A stretch of DNA of 40,873 bases, taken from contig VEQT01000019.1 of the NCBI GenBank assembly GCA_018883065.1, positions 1-40,873 of the forward strand, given 5' to 3'. Below the pieces are notes generated by a model, which was not told where the DNA came from, ran no database searches, and saw nothing but the letters and a program-made list of their open reading frames with translations. Every line of letters begins with the position of its first letter. Positions within the stretch are counted from its first letter, which is position 1. Both the position numbers and the translations under genes were made by a program. The DNA is from Flavobacterium sp. (lineage in GTDB: Bacteria > Bacteroidota > Bacteroidia > Flavobacteriales > Flavobacteriaceae). Shown in pieces: positions 24,084-32,988 of this stretch.

Positions 24084-25226
24084 TTACGATTCAAATAAAG
24101 TGGTAATCGTCATGGTTTGATTTTGCAAATCACAACCTACTTTTTTGGTGTTGGGTGTAATTTCACCGTAGGAATAAAAACCAAACAAAAGAACATTTTT
24201 GCCCAATACTTCGCGTACGGCTTCAATTTCCTCCTCCACGCGATCTCCCAATACTATTTTTCTCCCTACACAACTAATGAGTAAAGCTATTCTATCTTTT
24301 TCTTGGGTATCCATTTCAGAATGCGTAGCCGCCTTGTATGAGGCATCAATTAGTTTATCAGAATTGCCTTTCATGAATTTTACCAACGAACCTTCGGGTA
24401 AATTTCCGGCAAATGTCATGGACTTTTCTTTTTCGTCTATAGACAAAATAGTTCGTACCACCGGCTCCGATTCGGGAGTTTCTTTCATAGATAACGGAAA
24501 ATACAAGGACGAACCGGGTAATTCTTCGGCGTACTTGCCCAAATATTCATTGTAAATATCCAAGGCGTAATGATCACCAATTTTAAACACCTTGTTCTTG
24601 ATGGATTTAGTTACTTCACGTTCAGGGCCAAAATCAGTCCAACCGCCTTCAGAACCAAATCCAAATTGCAAACGATCTCCATAAAATCCTATAATTACAA
24701 TCGTATTCGCTAGTGGATCTCGATCTAATCCAACTACCGTTCGTTCAAATAAATACCCATCTCCGGCAATGCCACCAAAAATGGGTATGTTGTGTGCAGT
24801 TTCTGCTCTTAATTCTTCTATTAAATCGGTGCCATTTACAAAACTTCCTTCTGAAAGCACCAACAAAGCAGAAAGTTCAGGGTTTACTAATTCGTTTTTT
24901 ACCCTATTACCCAAATAGTTGCTGGAATGCGTTGGATCAACTTGAATTTCAATGGCCTTAATGGGCGTATGATCAAATTGAATAGCCGTTACTACTACTT
25001 GTTCTTCGACTAACTTATTATTTGAAATTTGCCCCGAGGCCGAGGAAATCACAATGGAAGCATTTGGAAATTTTTGCTTGAGCTGTGTGTACGGCTTTAG
25101 AGTATCTAGGGTAGTTCGTTCGGCAAAGGCCAACACTAAATTTGCCTTATATTCGCTAAATTCAGTACTCGAATAGACATTTTCCAGTGTTGAATTGAGA
25201 TTAATGATGTATTGACTTTGCTTCAT
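24084..25226 (-). CDS. FIST-domain sensor protein
   Basis: A 380-residue soluble protein with a FIST N-terminal domain (about 25-215, with ISSASGQIS and GIAGDGYLFERTVV) and a FIST C-terminal domain (about 220-365, with YNEYLGKYAEELP, then IALLISCVGRKIVLGDRVEEE and VLLFGFYSYGEI). The CVGRKxxLGxRxxEE and GFYSYGEI motifs are diagnostic. FIST proteins bind small ligands; one branch, NosP, binds haem and senses nitric oxide and is encoded next to a histidine kinase that it controls. The arrangement here (FIST, then hybrid kinase, 5-base gap) is the same. I cannot assign the ligand; a haem-ligating residue is not evident by eye. Confidence 0.9.
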   Translation of the reverse strand: MKQSQYIINLNSTLENVYSSTEFSEYKANLVLAFAERTTLDTLKPYTQLKQKFPNASIVISSASGQISNNKLVEEQVVVTAIQFDHTPIKAIEIQVDPTHSSNYLGNRVKNELVNPELSALLVLSEGSFVNGTDLIEELRAETAHNIPIFGGIAGDGYLFERTVVGLDRDPLANTIVIIGFYGDRLQFGFGSEGGWTDFGPEREVTKSIKNKVFKIGDHYALDIYNEYLGKYAEELPGSSLYFPLSMKETPESEPVVRTILSIDEKEKSMTFAGNLPEGSLVKFMKGNSDKLIDASYKAATHSEMDTQEKDRIALLISCVGRKIVLGDRVEEEIEAVREVLGKNVLLFGFYSYGEITPNTKKVGCDLQNQTMTITTLFES

Positions 25227-25263
25227 TTAACACTTGTTTAGCATGATTAATAGAACATAAATG

Positions 25264-25300
25264 TAAAAAAAAATACCTTACTTGAATAATAAGGCATCTT
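25264..25300 (-). terminator. Probable intrinsic terminator after ychF
   Basis: The minus strand has GCCTTA / TAAGGT (a G-T wobble at one end, stem mainly 25276-25280 with 25290-25294) followed by a long T run (25266-25273 region). It lies 29 bases past the ychF stop codon. Confidence 0.65.
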
Positions 25301-25328
25301 TTTGATTACAATTTATGCAAATGTGTAC

Positions 25329-26423
25329 TTATACATTGAAACGGAAATGCATCACATCGCCGTCTTTCACGATGTATTCTTTACCTTCAACACGCAATTT
25401 TCCAGCTTCCTTAACTTTAGCTTCTGAACCATATGCAGAAAAATCTTCGTAGGCGATTACTTCAGCACGAATAAATCCTTTTTCAAAATCGGTATGAATT
25501 ACACCAGCTGCCTTGGGAGCAGTATCACCTATGTTTATGGTCCAGGCTCGCACTTCTTTAACACCAGCCGTAAAATAAGTTTGTAGTTTTAATAATTTGT
25601 AAGCAGCGCGAATTAACACGGCCGATCCTGGCTCGGTCAAGCCCATGTCTTCTAAAAACACTTGGCGTTCTTCGTAACTCTCTAATTCTGTGATATCTGC
25701 CTCAGCTCCTACCGATAAAACAATTACTTGAGCGTCTTCATCTTTAACCAATTCTCGCACTTGATCAACATAGGCATTTCCGCTTACGGCTGAAGCCTCG
25801 TCGACATTGCATACATATAAGACAGGTTTGGCTGTGATTAATTGAAAATCGGCCATCAATTCAACCTCCTCATTTGATTGAGGAACGACTGTTCTTGCTG
25901 ATTTGGCTTGCAACAAGGCTTCGCGAATTCGATCCAAAAAGGCCTTTTCTGCTTGTGCTTCTTTGTTGCCCGTTTTGGCCGCACGATTTACTTTTTCTAG
26001 ACGTTTTTCTACCGTTTCTAGATCTTTTAATTGCAATTCGATATCAATCGTTTCTTTGTCGCGAATGGGATTTACATTGCCATCTACATGCACAATGTTA
26101 TCGTTATCAAAACAACGCAAAACATGAATAATGGCGTTGCATTCTCTAATGTTTCCAAGAAATTGATTACCTAAACCTTCGCCTTTACTTGCACCTTTAA
26201 CCAAGCCAGCAATATCTACAATATCAACGGTTGCCATTTGTACACGTTCGGGTTTTACCAATTCTTCCAAACGCACGATACGCGGATCAGGTACATTTAC
26301 CACACCAATATTGGGTTCTATGGTACAAAAAGGGAAGTTTGCACTTTGCGCTTTGGCATTGGACAAACAATTAAATAAGGTTGATTTGCCTACATTGGGT
26401 AATCCTACAATTCCTGCTTTCAT
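25329..26423 (-). CDS. ychF: Redox-regulated ribosome-binding ATPase YchF (Obg family)
   Basis: A universally conserved Obg-like P-loop protein that hydrolyses ATP rather than GTP and binds ribosomes. It has 364 residues, the normal length. The P-loop is GLPNVGKSTLFN (residues 7-18), switch II is DIAGLVKGASKGEGLGNQFL and the position of the usual NKxD motif is replaced by CNVDEA, as in all YchF proteins. The TGS domain forms the C-terminus (from about 280, ending DGDVMHFRFNV). The ferredoxin gene ends 42 bases upstream and reads in the same direction, so the two may share a transcript. Confidence 0.96.
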   Translation of the reverse strand: MKAGIVGLPNVGKSTLFNCLSNAKAQSANFPFCTIEPNIGVVNVPDPRIVRLEELVKPERVQMATVDIVDIAGLVKGASKGEGLGNQFLGNIRECNAIIHVLRCFDNDNIVHVDGNVNPIRDKETIDIELQLKDLETVEKRLEKVNRAAKTGNKEAQAEKAFLDRIREALLQAKSARTVVPQSNEEVELMADFQLITAKPVLYVCNVDEASAVSGNAYVDQVRELVKDEDAQVIVLSVGAEADITELESYEERQVFLEDMGLTEPGSAVLIRAAYKLLKLQTYFTAGVKEVRAWTINIGDTAPKAAGVIHTDFEKGFIRAEVIAYEDFSAYGSEAKVKEAGKLRVEGKEYIVKDGDVMHFRFNV

Positions 26424-26465
26424 TTTTAGTGTTTATTTTTATTGGCCTATACAACCTATTTGAGG

Positions 26466-26816
26466 CTATTCATTGTGCAAAAACGCTTGTCTATTCAGTA
26501 AGGTTTCCTCGCTTTCTAAGTGGTTATCATCCGGAACACAACAATCAACTGGGCAAACTGCTGCGCATTGGGGTTCGTCATGAAATCCTTTGCATTCGGT
26601 ACATTTACCAGGTACTATGTAATAAATATCATCCGAAAGCGGTGTTTGTGCAGCGTCAGCATCTACTTCCTCTCCCGAGGGCAAAACCAATTTTCCTTTG
26701 AGTTTGGTTCCGTCTTTGTAGCGCCAATCATCAGCTCCTTCATAGATTGCGGTATTGGGACATTCTGGTTCGCAGGCCCCACAATTGATGCATTCATCTG
26801 TAATTATAATCGCCAT
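26466..26816 (-). CDS. 4Fe-4S dicluster ferredoxin
   Basis: A small 116-residue electron carrier with two 4Fe-4S cluster sites. The first is [12 protein letters not shown] (residues 9-20). The second is extended: [18 protein letters not shown] (about 72-89), with the CxxC...C...CP spacing that fits 2[4Fe4S] ferredoxins of the alvin type with an insert between the Cys pairs. Between the clusters lies a loop of about 50 residues ([13 protein letters not shown]), which is longer than in clostridial ferredoxins. It is divergent from the acyl-CoA reductase gene and upstream of ychF. Redox partner unknown. Confidence 0.92.
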   Translation of the reverse strand: MAIIITDECINCGACEPECPNTAIYEGADDWRYKDGTKLKGKLVLPSGEEVDADAAQTPLSDDIYYIVPGKCTECKGFHDEPQCAAVCPVDCCVPDDNHLESEETLLNRQAFLHNE

Positions 26817-26850
26817 AGTATTGTATATTAAAGAAAGAAAAAACAGAATG

Positions 26851-26858
26851 CAAATTTA
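26851..26858 (-). promoter_or_regulatory. Candidate ferredoxin gene promoter
   Basis: The minus strand reads TAAATTTG (TAnnTTTG) about 34 bases before the ATG. A -33 TTG is not evident. Confidence 0.45.
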
Positions 26859-26894
26859 TCTGATGCGCTGTTAAATTTCTACTCGTTAAAAACT

Positions 26895-26902
26895 TAATTT
26901 TG
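26895..26902 (+). promoter_or_regulatory. Candidate promoter of the acyl-CoA reductase gene
   Basis: TAATTTTG fits TAnnTTTG and lies 40 bases before the ATG at 26943. The two divergent -7 boxes in this gap are 36 bases apart. No good -33 element is seen. Confidence 0.45.
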
Positions 26903-26942
26903 CGCAAAAATACATTCAAAACAATTCATATACAACAAAGAA

Positions 26943-28001
26943 ATGGCAGCAAAAGATACAATTCGCGCTTTTGTAGAATTAGGTAAATTTTTACAGCAAT
27001 TTCGTACCGATTCGCCGCAAAAAAAAGAAGCGGTATTGGGCAATGATGTCCATTTTGACGCTTTTGAGGCTCTCATCCAATTGTCGCAGTCACACAACGG
27101 GTGGTTTACCACAGATCAAGTTCAATTTGCCATAGGCTCGTGGGCTGATGCACTCACCCAAGCAAACCTAGACCAATGGCTTGCACCATATCAAATACCT
27201 GTCCATACTCCCAAAACCATTGGATTGGTATTGGCTGGAAACATTCCTCTAGTTGGATTTCACGATTTGCTTTCGGTACTGATTGCAGGACACAAAGCTG
27301 TAATAAAAACCTCAAGTAACGACCAAAAACTTCTACCTTTTCTAGCCAATTATTTGCAAGATGTAGAACCAAGTTTAGCCAAAAGAATTCAATTTACCGA
27401 AGGAAAATTAGAAAATTACGAGGCTGTTATTGCTACAGGAAGCAATAATACGGCACGGTATTTTGAGTATTATTTTAAAGACAAACCGTCCTTAATTCGC
27501 AAAAACAGAAACTCAGTAGCTGTTCTAAGCGGCCAAGAAACCCAAACGGAATTGCATGCGCTTGGCGAAGATATTTTTCGCTATTTTGGATTAGGTTGTC
27601 GTAACGTATCCAAATTATTTGTTCCCGAAGGGTATGATTTTACAGCATTTTTTGAAGCCATTTTTGCCTACCAAGACGTGATTCATTATGAAAAATACGC
27701 CAACAATTATGACTACAACAAGGCTGTTTTTTTGATGAGCAACTTTAAATTATTGGACAATGGTTTTTTAACACTTAAAGAAGATACCAGTTATGCCTCC
27801 CCTATTTCAAGTGTTTTTTATGAGTACTATAACTCAATTGAACAATTAAAAAATCGATTGAACACTGAAAAAGATCAACTGCAATGTATTGTAAGTTCAA
27901 TTGACATTCCCGGAGCTATTTCATTTGGAACTACGCAAAAACCGGCACTTTGGGATTATGCAGACCAAATAGATACACTCAACTTTGTATTGGCGATTTA
28001 G
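26943..28001 (+). CDS. Acyl-CoA reductase, LuxC family
   Basis: A 352-residue protein of the LuxC/acyl-CoA reductase family (aldehyde dehydrogenase fold), which reduces acyl-CoA or acyl-protein to aldehyde with NADPH. The nucleotide-binding region is TIGLVLAGNIPLVGFHDLL (about 92-110) and the substrate Cys219 lies in FGLGCRNVSKLF. The C-terminal YDYNKAVFLM is also typical. It is shorter than proteobacterial LuxC (about 480 residues), as usual for the flavobacterial form. The neighbours, ferredoxin upstream and serC/serA downstream, form a common flavobacterial order. No luciferase or LuxD/E genes are present, so a role in light production is not suggested. The physiological substrate is unknown. 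Confidence 0.85.
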   Translation: MAAKDTIRAFVELGKFLQQFRTDSPQKKEAVLGNDVHFDAFEALIQLSQSHNGWFTTDQVQFAIGSWADALTQANLDQWLAPYQIPVHTPKTIGLVLAGNIPLVGFHDLLSVLIAGHKAVIKTSSNDQKLLPFLANYLQDVEPSLAKRIQFTEGKLENYEAVIATGSNNTARYFEYYFKDKPSLIRKNRNSVAVLSGQETQTELHALGEDIFRYFGLGCRNVSKLFVPEGYDFTAFFEAIFAYQDVIHYEKYANNYDYNKAVFLMSNFKLLDNGFLTLKEDTSYASPISSVFYEYYNSIEQLKNRLNTEKDQLQCIVSSIDIPGAISFGTTQKPALWDYADQIDTLNFVLAI

Positions 28002-28089
28002 TATGCGATAATTCAATTACTAGTCTATATCGTTTTTGTTGATAAAATCACTTAATTCCTCATAACTATTCAGAATAAATACCGGCCTA

Positions 28090-28116
28090 TTGTCGAAATT
28101 TGTGCCTTTATTTTTG
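28090..28116 (+). promoter_or_regulatory. serC-serA promoter
   Basis: TTG (28090-28092), a 16-base spacer and TATTTTTG (28109-28116) precede the serC ATG by 19 bases. The rest of the 134-base gap has no clear terminator for the upstream gene. Confidence 0.6.
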
Positions 28117-28135
28117 AATTTGAATTTTAACCCTT

Positions 28136-29209
28136 ATGAAAAAACATAATTTTAGTGCTGGACCTTGTATATTGCCGCAAGAGGTTTTTGAAAAATCGGC
28201 CCAAGCCATTTTGAATTTTAACCAATCCGGGTTATCTATTTTGGAGATATCGCACCGCAGCAAAGATTTCATTGCTGTGATGGAAGAGGCTCGTGCCTTG
28301 GTATTAGAGTTACTAGGTTTAACCGGCAAAGGCTACCAAGCCTTGTTTTTACAAGGTGGAGCGAGCATGGAATTTTTACGCGTGCCCCACAACCTGATGC
28401 CGCTTGGTGGTCAAGCTTCTTACTTAGACACCGGAACTTGGGCCAACAATGCCATTAAAGAGGCCAAGTTATTTGGCGATACTGTAGTGGTGGCATCTTC
28501 AAAAAACGAAAATTACAACCACATTCCCACTGACTACATTATACCTGAAACTGCAAGTTATTTTCACTGTACCAGCAATAACACTATTTTTGGCACACAA
28601 ATCAAGCAATTTCCACAAACAGCCGTTCCTATGATTTGTGACATGAGTTCGGATATATTTTCAAGAAGTTTAGATTTTAGTCAATTTGATTTGATTTATG
28701 CCGGAGCACAAAAAAACATGGGACCAGCTGGAACTACTTTAATTATCATCAAAGAATCTATTTTGGGCAAAACAGGCCGAAGCATCCCAAGCATGATGGA
28801 CTACGAGAAACACATTAAAGCCGACAGCATGTACAATACCCCAGCGGTTTTACCCGTGTATTCTTCTTTACTCACCTTGCAATGGTTGAAAAATCAAGGA
28901 GGAATTGCTGCCATTGAAAAAAAGAATGAGGCCAAAGCTCAATTGCTCTACAACGAAATTGACCGCAACCCATTGTTTATTGGAACAGCCAACAAAGCTG
29001 ATCGTTCTAGTATGAATGCAACGTTTTTATTGGTCGATTCTACGCACCAAGAACTTTTTGATTCGCTATGGAAAGCAGCCGGAATTTCGGGCTTACCCGG
29101 ACACCGATCGGTTGGTGGATACCGCGCGTCTATGTACAATGCCTTGCCGATAGAAAGCGTTCAAGTTTTGGTCGACGCCATGCAAGAATTAGAAAAACAA
29201 GTAAAATAA
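28136..29209 (+). CDS. serC: 3-phosphoserine aminotransferase
   Basis: A PLP enzyme making 3-phosphoserine from 3-phosphohydroxypyruvate, the second step in serine synthesis; it may also serve PLP synthesis. It has 357 residues, the normal size. It begins KKHNFSAGPCILP, the hallmark start of SerC. The PLP Lys193 lies in YAGAQKNMGPAG, and GHRSVGGYRASMYNA (near residue 322) is the conserved C-terminal phosphate-binding region. It is followed after 24 bases by serA in the same direction, so the two serine genes form an operon. Confidence 0.97.
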   Translation: MKKHNFSAGPCILPQEVFEKSAQAILNFNQSGLSILEISHRSKDFIAVMEEARALVLELLGLTGKGYQALFLQGGASMEFLRVPHNLMPLGGQASYLDTGTWANNAIKEAKLFGDTVVVASSKNENYNHIPTDYIIPETASYFHCTSNNTIFGTQIKQFPQTAVPMICDMSSDIFSRSLDFSQFDLIYAGAQKNMGPAGTTLIIIKESILGKTGRSIPSMMDYEKHIKADSMYNTPAVLPVYSSLLTLQWLKNQGGIAAIEKKNEAKAQLLYNEIDRNPLFIGTANKADRSSMNATFLLVDSTHQELFDSLWKAAGISGLPGHRSVGGYRASMYNALPIESVQVLVDAMQELEKQVK

Positions 29210-29233
29210 ACTCCTCATTAAATAAATATACCC

Positions 29234-30184
29234 ATGAAAGTATTAGCCAATGACGGAATTTCAACTAGTGGAATTCAAGCCTTAGAAAAAGGCGGTTTTG
29301 AAGTGATTACTACCAAAGTGGCCCAAGAACAAGTGGCCAATTACATCAATACACACCAAATCCCAGTGGTGTTGGTGCGTTCGGCAACCAAAATCAGAAA
29401 AGACATTATTGATGCTTGTCCCGGATTGAAAATTATTGGCCGTGGCGGAGTTGGTATGGATAACATTGATGTGGACTATGCACGTTCAAAAGGAATTCAC
29501 GTAATCAACACGCCTGCTTCATCCTCTGAAAGTGTGGCTGAATTGGTTTTTGCCCATTTATTTTCTGGGGTGCGATTTTTGCACGACGCCAACCGAAACA
29601 TGCCGTTGGAGGGAGATCAAAATTTTGACGGATTAAAAAAGGCCTACGCCAACGGAATTGAGTTGCGTGGCAAAACCATAGGAATTATTGGTTTTGGACG
29701 CATTGGGCAAGCAACCGCCAAAATGGCCTTGGGATTGGGTATGAAGGTGATTGCTACAGATGGATTTGTGCCAAAAGCTACCATCACTGTTGATTTTTTT
29801 AATGGACAAGAATTGGCTTTCGAAATTGAAACCATCGATAAAGTCACCCTTTTACAACAAGCTGATTTTATTTCTCTTCATGTGCCTGCTCAAAAAGAGT
29901 ATGTGATTGGAACTCCCGAATTTGAACTCATGAAAACCGGCGTGGGAATCATTAATTGTGCTCGTGGCGGCGTGATTGATGAAGTAGCCTTGGTTGCAGC
30001 TTTGGATAGCGGAAAAGTTTTGTTTGCTGGCTTGGATGTTTTTGAAAATGAACCAACGCCGGAAATTCAGTTGTTGATGCATCCCAAAATATCATTGACA
30101 CCACATATAGGTGCTGCAACAGTAGAAGCGCAAGATCGTATTGGCACAGAATTGGCACAACAAATCAGTGAATTGATGAGATAA
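29234..30184 (+). CDS. serA: D-3-phosphoglycerate dehydrogenase, short form
   Basis: An NAD-dependent D-2-hydroxyacid dehydrogenase of 316 residues that probably oxidises 3-phosphoglycerate as the first step of serine synthesis. The dinucleotide fold has GKTIGIIGFGRIGQATAKM (around 142-160). The catalytic residues are the Arg in NCARGGVIDE, the Glu in FENEPTP and the His in LTPHIGAATVEAQ. It lacks the C-terminal ACT/regulatory domain of E. coli SerA, so serine feedback by that route is not expected. The direct partnership with serC supports the phosphoglycerate assignment over other D-hydroxyacid substrates. Confidence 0.92.
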   Translation: MKVLANDGISTSGIQALEKGGFEVITTKVAQEQVANYINTHQIPVVLVRSATKIRKDIIDACPGLKIIGRGGVGMDNIDVDYARSKGIHVINTPASSSESVAELVFAHLFSGVRFLHDANRNMPLEGDQNFDGLKKAYANGIELRGKTIGIIGFGRIGQATAKMALGLGMKVIATDGFVPKATITVDFFNGQELAFEIETIDKVTLLQQADFISLHVPAQKEYVIGTPEFELMKTGVGIINCARGGVIDEVALVAALDSGKVLFAGLDVFENEPTPEIQLLMHPKISLTPHIGAATVEAQDRIGTELAQQISELMR

Positions 30185-30208
30185 TTAAAGTATTTGAACC
30201 ACAGCAAG

Positions 30209-30237
30209 AGCCAACAAAATTTGTTGGCTTTTTTTAT
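30209..30237 (+). terminator. Intrinsic terminator after serA
   Basis: The stem AGCCAACAA / TTGTTGGCT (30209-30217 with 30221-30229) has a 3-base loop and is followed by a T run (to 30235). Confidence 0.9.
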
Positions 30238-30242
30238 ACAAA

Positions 30243-30277
30243 TTGACAATGCTCAAAAGGCTTAATCGCTATATTTG
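30243..30277 (+). promoter_or_regulatory. Promoter of the DUF6787-LolD transcript
   Basis: TTG (30243-30245), a 24-base spacer and TATATTTG (30270-30277) lie before the ATG at 30295. Confidence 0.55.
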
Positions 30278-30294
30278 TTTAGAATTTTCTAAGC

Positions 30295-30606
30295 ATGAAA
30301 AAGCTAAAAGAACGCTGGAATGTGAGTTCCAATTTTCAACTCACTGTCATTTTTATCGTGTTTGCGCTAACCGGCTCAGCATCGGCTTGGCTTTCTAAAC
30401 CCTTGTGTGAAGCATTAGGCATTTCGAAAGCGCTGTTGTTGCATTGGTATACACCCGTTCGTTTACTCATTATTTTTCCCATATACCAAGTACTTTTGGT
30501 AACCATTGGTTTTCTATTTGGCCAATTTAACTTCTTTTGGAACTTTGAAAAAAAAATGTTACGCCATTTAAAATTGGGTTTTTTACTACCAAAAGATTCC
30601 AATTAA
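30295..30606 (+). CDS. DUF6787-family membrane protein
   Basis: A 103-residue protein with two membrane helices (about 16-34 and 57-80), beginning MKKLKERWNVSSNFQLTVIF and containing ALTGSASAWLSKPLCEALGI. This fits DUF6787, a small flavobacterial family often found downstream of serine biosynthesis genes and near a LolD-type ATPase. The C-terminal half has FGQFNFFWNFEKKML. Its role is unknown. It is followed by the LolD-like ATPase after 46 bases and may be transcribed with it. Confidence 0.8.
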   Translation: MKKLKERWNVSSNFQLTVIFIVFALTGSASAWLSKPLCEALGISKALLLHWYTPVRLLIIFPIYQVLLVTIGFLFGQFNFFWNFEKKMLRHLKLGFLLPKDSN

Positions 30607-30652
30607 CCAGCAGATTTCATATTATAGTAGTGACTAACTAGACTAAACACCC

Positions 30653-31318
30653 ATGATTCAAGCACAAAACATTCACAAATACTACGACAATCTCCATGTA
30701 CTTAAGGGTGTTGATTTGCACATTCAAAAAGGTGAAATTGTATCTATCGTGGGGGCTTCAGGAGCAGGTAAAACAACTTTATTACAACTATTGGGGACAC
30801 TCGATAAACCTAGCGCATCATCAGAAACCAAGCTCTTGATTAATGGAGAAAATGTATTGCAGTTGGCCGACAAAAAACTCTCTACTTTTCGCAACCAGCA
30901 ATTGGGTTTTATTTTTCAGTTTCATCAACTACTTCCCGAATTTACGGCACTCGAAAATGTGTGTATTCCGGCCTATATTGGCGGCAAAAAACAAAAAGAA
31001 ACCGAAGCTGAGGCCAAGCAATTGCTCGATTATTTGGGACTTTCACACCGCATCAACCACAAACCCAGCGAACTTTCTGGGGGCGAACAACAACGCGTAG
31101 CCGTAGCCCGCGCCTTGATTAACAAACCGGCCATTATTTTTGCCGATGAACCTTCGGGCAATTTAGATACGACCTCTGCCGAAAACTTGCACCAATTGTT
31201 TTTCCAATTGCGCGCCGATTTTGGACAAACCTTTGTAATTGTTACCCACAACGAAGACTTGGCCAACATGGCCGATCGAAAATTGGTGATGGTGGATGGG
31301 AAAATAGAAAACAAATGA
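30653..31318 (+). CDS. ABC transporter ATPase, LolD type
   Basis: A 221-residue nucleotide-binding subunit of the LolD/MacB group. Lol-type ATPases drive release of lipoproteins from the inner membrane. The Walker A motif is GASGAGKTT (34-42), the Q loop is [16 protein letters not shown], the signature is [15 protein letters not shown], and Walker B is [13 protein letters not shown]. The final His switch is VTHNEDLA. No LolC/E permease is adjacent, which is usual in Bacteroidota, where the permease is elsewhere. The stop overlaps the next ATG (ATGA), coupling it to the AT-rich membrane gene. Confidence 0.9.
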   Translation: MIQAQNIHKYYDNLHVLKGVDLHIQKGEIVSIVGASGAGKTTLLQLLGTLDKPSASSETKLLINGENVLQLADKKLSTFRNQQLGFIFQFHQLLPEFTALENVCIPAYIGGKKQKETEAEAKQLLDYLGLSHRINHKPSELSGGEQQRVAVARALINKPAIIFADEPSGNLDTTSAENLHQLFFQLRADFGQTFVIVTHNEDLANMADRKLVMVDGKIENK

Positions 31319-32988
31319 TCCTTATAGCATTAAGCTGGATAGTTTTCTTGTTTGTATTCATAAATTATGGATATGTTTTTTCAAAACTCATTCAAGTTCA
31401 ATCAAATAATTTACCAATAACTGTTTTATTGGGTGTTTTTATTCAAACAATTTTATTGACTTGTTGTGCTTTTTTTTATAAAATCGGCTTTATAGTTTTT
31501 CTGGTTAACCTCACCTTAAGTACTGGATTTTTTTACTATTGGCGTCGGCAAATATCATCTTTAATTCTAGAAAGTTATTTTGAATACGTAAAATTTAGTA
31601 CGTCAAATAAAATGCTATTCTTGATTATTGTGCTTATAACTCTAAAAACGTCAAGCGATGTGCCTTTTTTAATAGACAATGAAAGCTATTATATCCAATC
31701 AATTAAGTGGATCAACGAATACGGCTTGGTAAAAGGGTTGGCCAATTTGCATTTATTTTTAGGCCAAATGTCACCATTTCACATACTACAAGCTGGATTT
31801 AATTTCAATTTTATTTCCAATCGATTTAATGACTTAAATGGTTTAATTCTAGTAATAAGTTCCTATTATTTTTTGCAAGAAATGGAAAAGCAAAGTCAAA
31901 AACATTGGATTGGATTTGTAATTTTATTTACTATTCTTTTTCAGCAATTTGTAAGCCAACCTTCCCCTGATTTAATTTTGTTAGTTGTAACCCAAATCAT
32001 TTTGTATTTATTTCTTGAACATGCTCATTCATCGATTAGTTTTCGAACTGCATTACTATTATTTGCCCTAATTGTATTTATTAAAATCACAATACTTCCC
32101 TTGGGATTGTTGTTTATTTATTGGATTTATAAATTAAAAAAAGAATACATGTATTCTGTGGTTATTTTAAGCGTAATTGGAGTACTGTTTGCGATAAAAA
32201 ACACTATCATCACAGGATATCCATTGTTTCCATTTCAATTAATAGAGTTGAATTTACCCTGGATATTACCTAAAATATTACTAAATAGATTAAGCGATGT
32301 AACTGTTAATGCTGGCTATTTTGAAAGCATTATAATTCCAAATGCTTCAATGACAACTAAATTAATTTCATGGATATCCTTAGACGGCCTCAACCGATTT
32401 TTTAATATTGGTATTCTTGTACTATTTATAGCTGTACCCTTTACATCCATTTTTAGGAAAACCAAACTAGTGCCTATAACCTATGCTATTTTGGCCATTC
32501 ACTTTATTCTCATTCTACTTAAATCACCGCAATTTCGTTTTTTCTTGCCCGAGTTTATTTTCTTTTCAGCTCTACTTTGCAGTGAACTAGTTATATTATT
32601 AAAAGTCAATAACAAGAAAGTAAATTCATTGATATTCCTGTTTTGTACAGGAAGTTTTATATTGTTTTTTTTAATAAATATTACCCCATTAACCAACAAC
32701 AAATTTCACCAAACAAAAAGCAAATTTGCAACCAACCAGCTTTTTGTTCCTGAGGAAAACTCAAAATATCCAAAATTGAAATTTGATACATTACAACTTA
32801 AAAATCTACATTTTTATTCACCTAAGGAAAACTTTTTCTTTTATGGTACTGCAAACGGTCCATTGCCATGTGTGAATAAAGAACAGGTAAAATTTATGTA
32901 TAAAAAAACGGGCTTTATTCCACAACAAATCGGAGATGAAATTAGTGATGGTTTTTGTTCAAAAAAAAATATTACCAATGCTCACTGA
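31315..32988 (+). CDS. Multi-pass membrane protein, LIC_10190-like / glycosyltransferase-like
   Basis: A 557-residue protein with about 11-13 membrane helices and a polar C-terminal tail of about 110 residues. The loop after helix 4 contains [20 protein letters not shown] and [18 protein letters not shown], a pattern of the LIC_10190-type membrane family, whose topology resembles GT-C glycosyltransferases with an acidic residue in the first large loop (here Asp/Glu in DNE). A role in polysaccharide or lipid glycosylation is inference. The codons are visibly richer in A/T than those of the neighbours, hinting at later acquisition. It overlaps LolD by 4 bases and TIGR02757 by 11 bases. Confidence 0.75.
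   Translation: MILIALSWIVFLFVFINYGYVFSKLIQVQSNNLPITVLLGVFIQTILLTCCAFFYKIGFIVFLVNLTLSTGFFYYWRRQISSLILESYFEYVKFSTSNKMLFLIIVLITLKTSSDVPFLIDNESYYIQSIKWINEYGLVKGLANLHLFLGQMSPFHILQAGFNFNFISNRFNDLNGLILVISSYYFLQEMEKQSQKHWIGFVILFTILFQQFVSQPSPDLILLVVTQIILYLFLEHAHSSISFRTALLLFALIVFIKITILPLGLLFIYWIYKLKKEYMYSVVILSVIGVLFAIKNTIITGYPLFPFQLIELNLPWILPKILLNRLSDVTVNAGYFESIIIPNASMTTKLISWISLDGLNRFFNIGILVLFIAVPFTSIFRKTKLVPITYAILAIHFILILLKSPQFRFFLPEFIFFSALLCSELVILLKVNNKKVNSLIFLFCTGSFILFFLINITPLTNNKFHQTKSKFATNQLFVPEENSKYPKLKFDTLQLKNLHFYSPKENFFFYGTANGPLPCVNKEQVKFMYKKTGFIPQQIGDEISDGFCSKKNITNAH

Noticed and set aside
26943..28001. Bioluminescence (lux) operon because of the LuxC-type reductase
   Set aside because: No luciferase, LuxD or LuxE gene is near; the neighbours are serine synthesis and ferredoxin genes.
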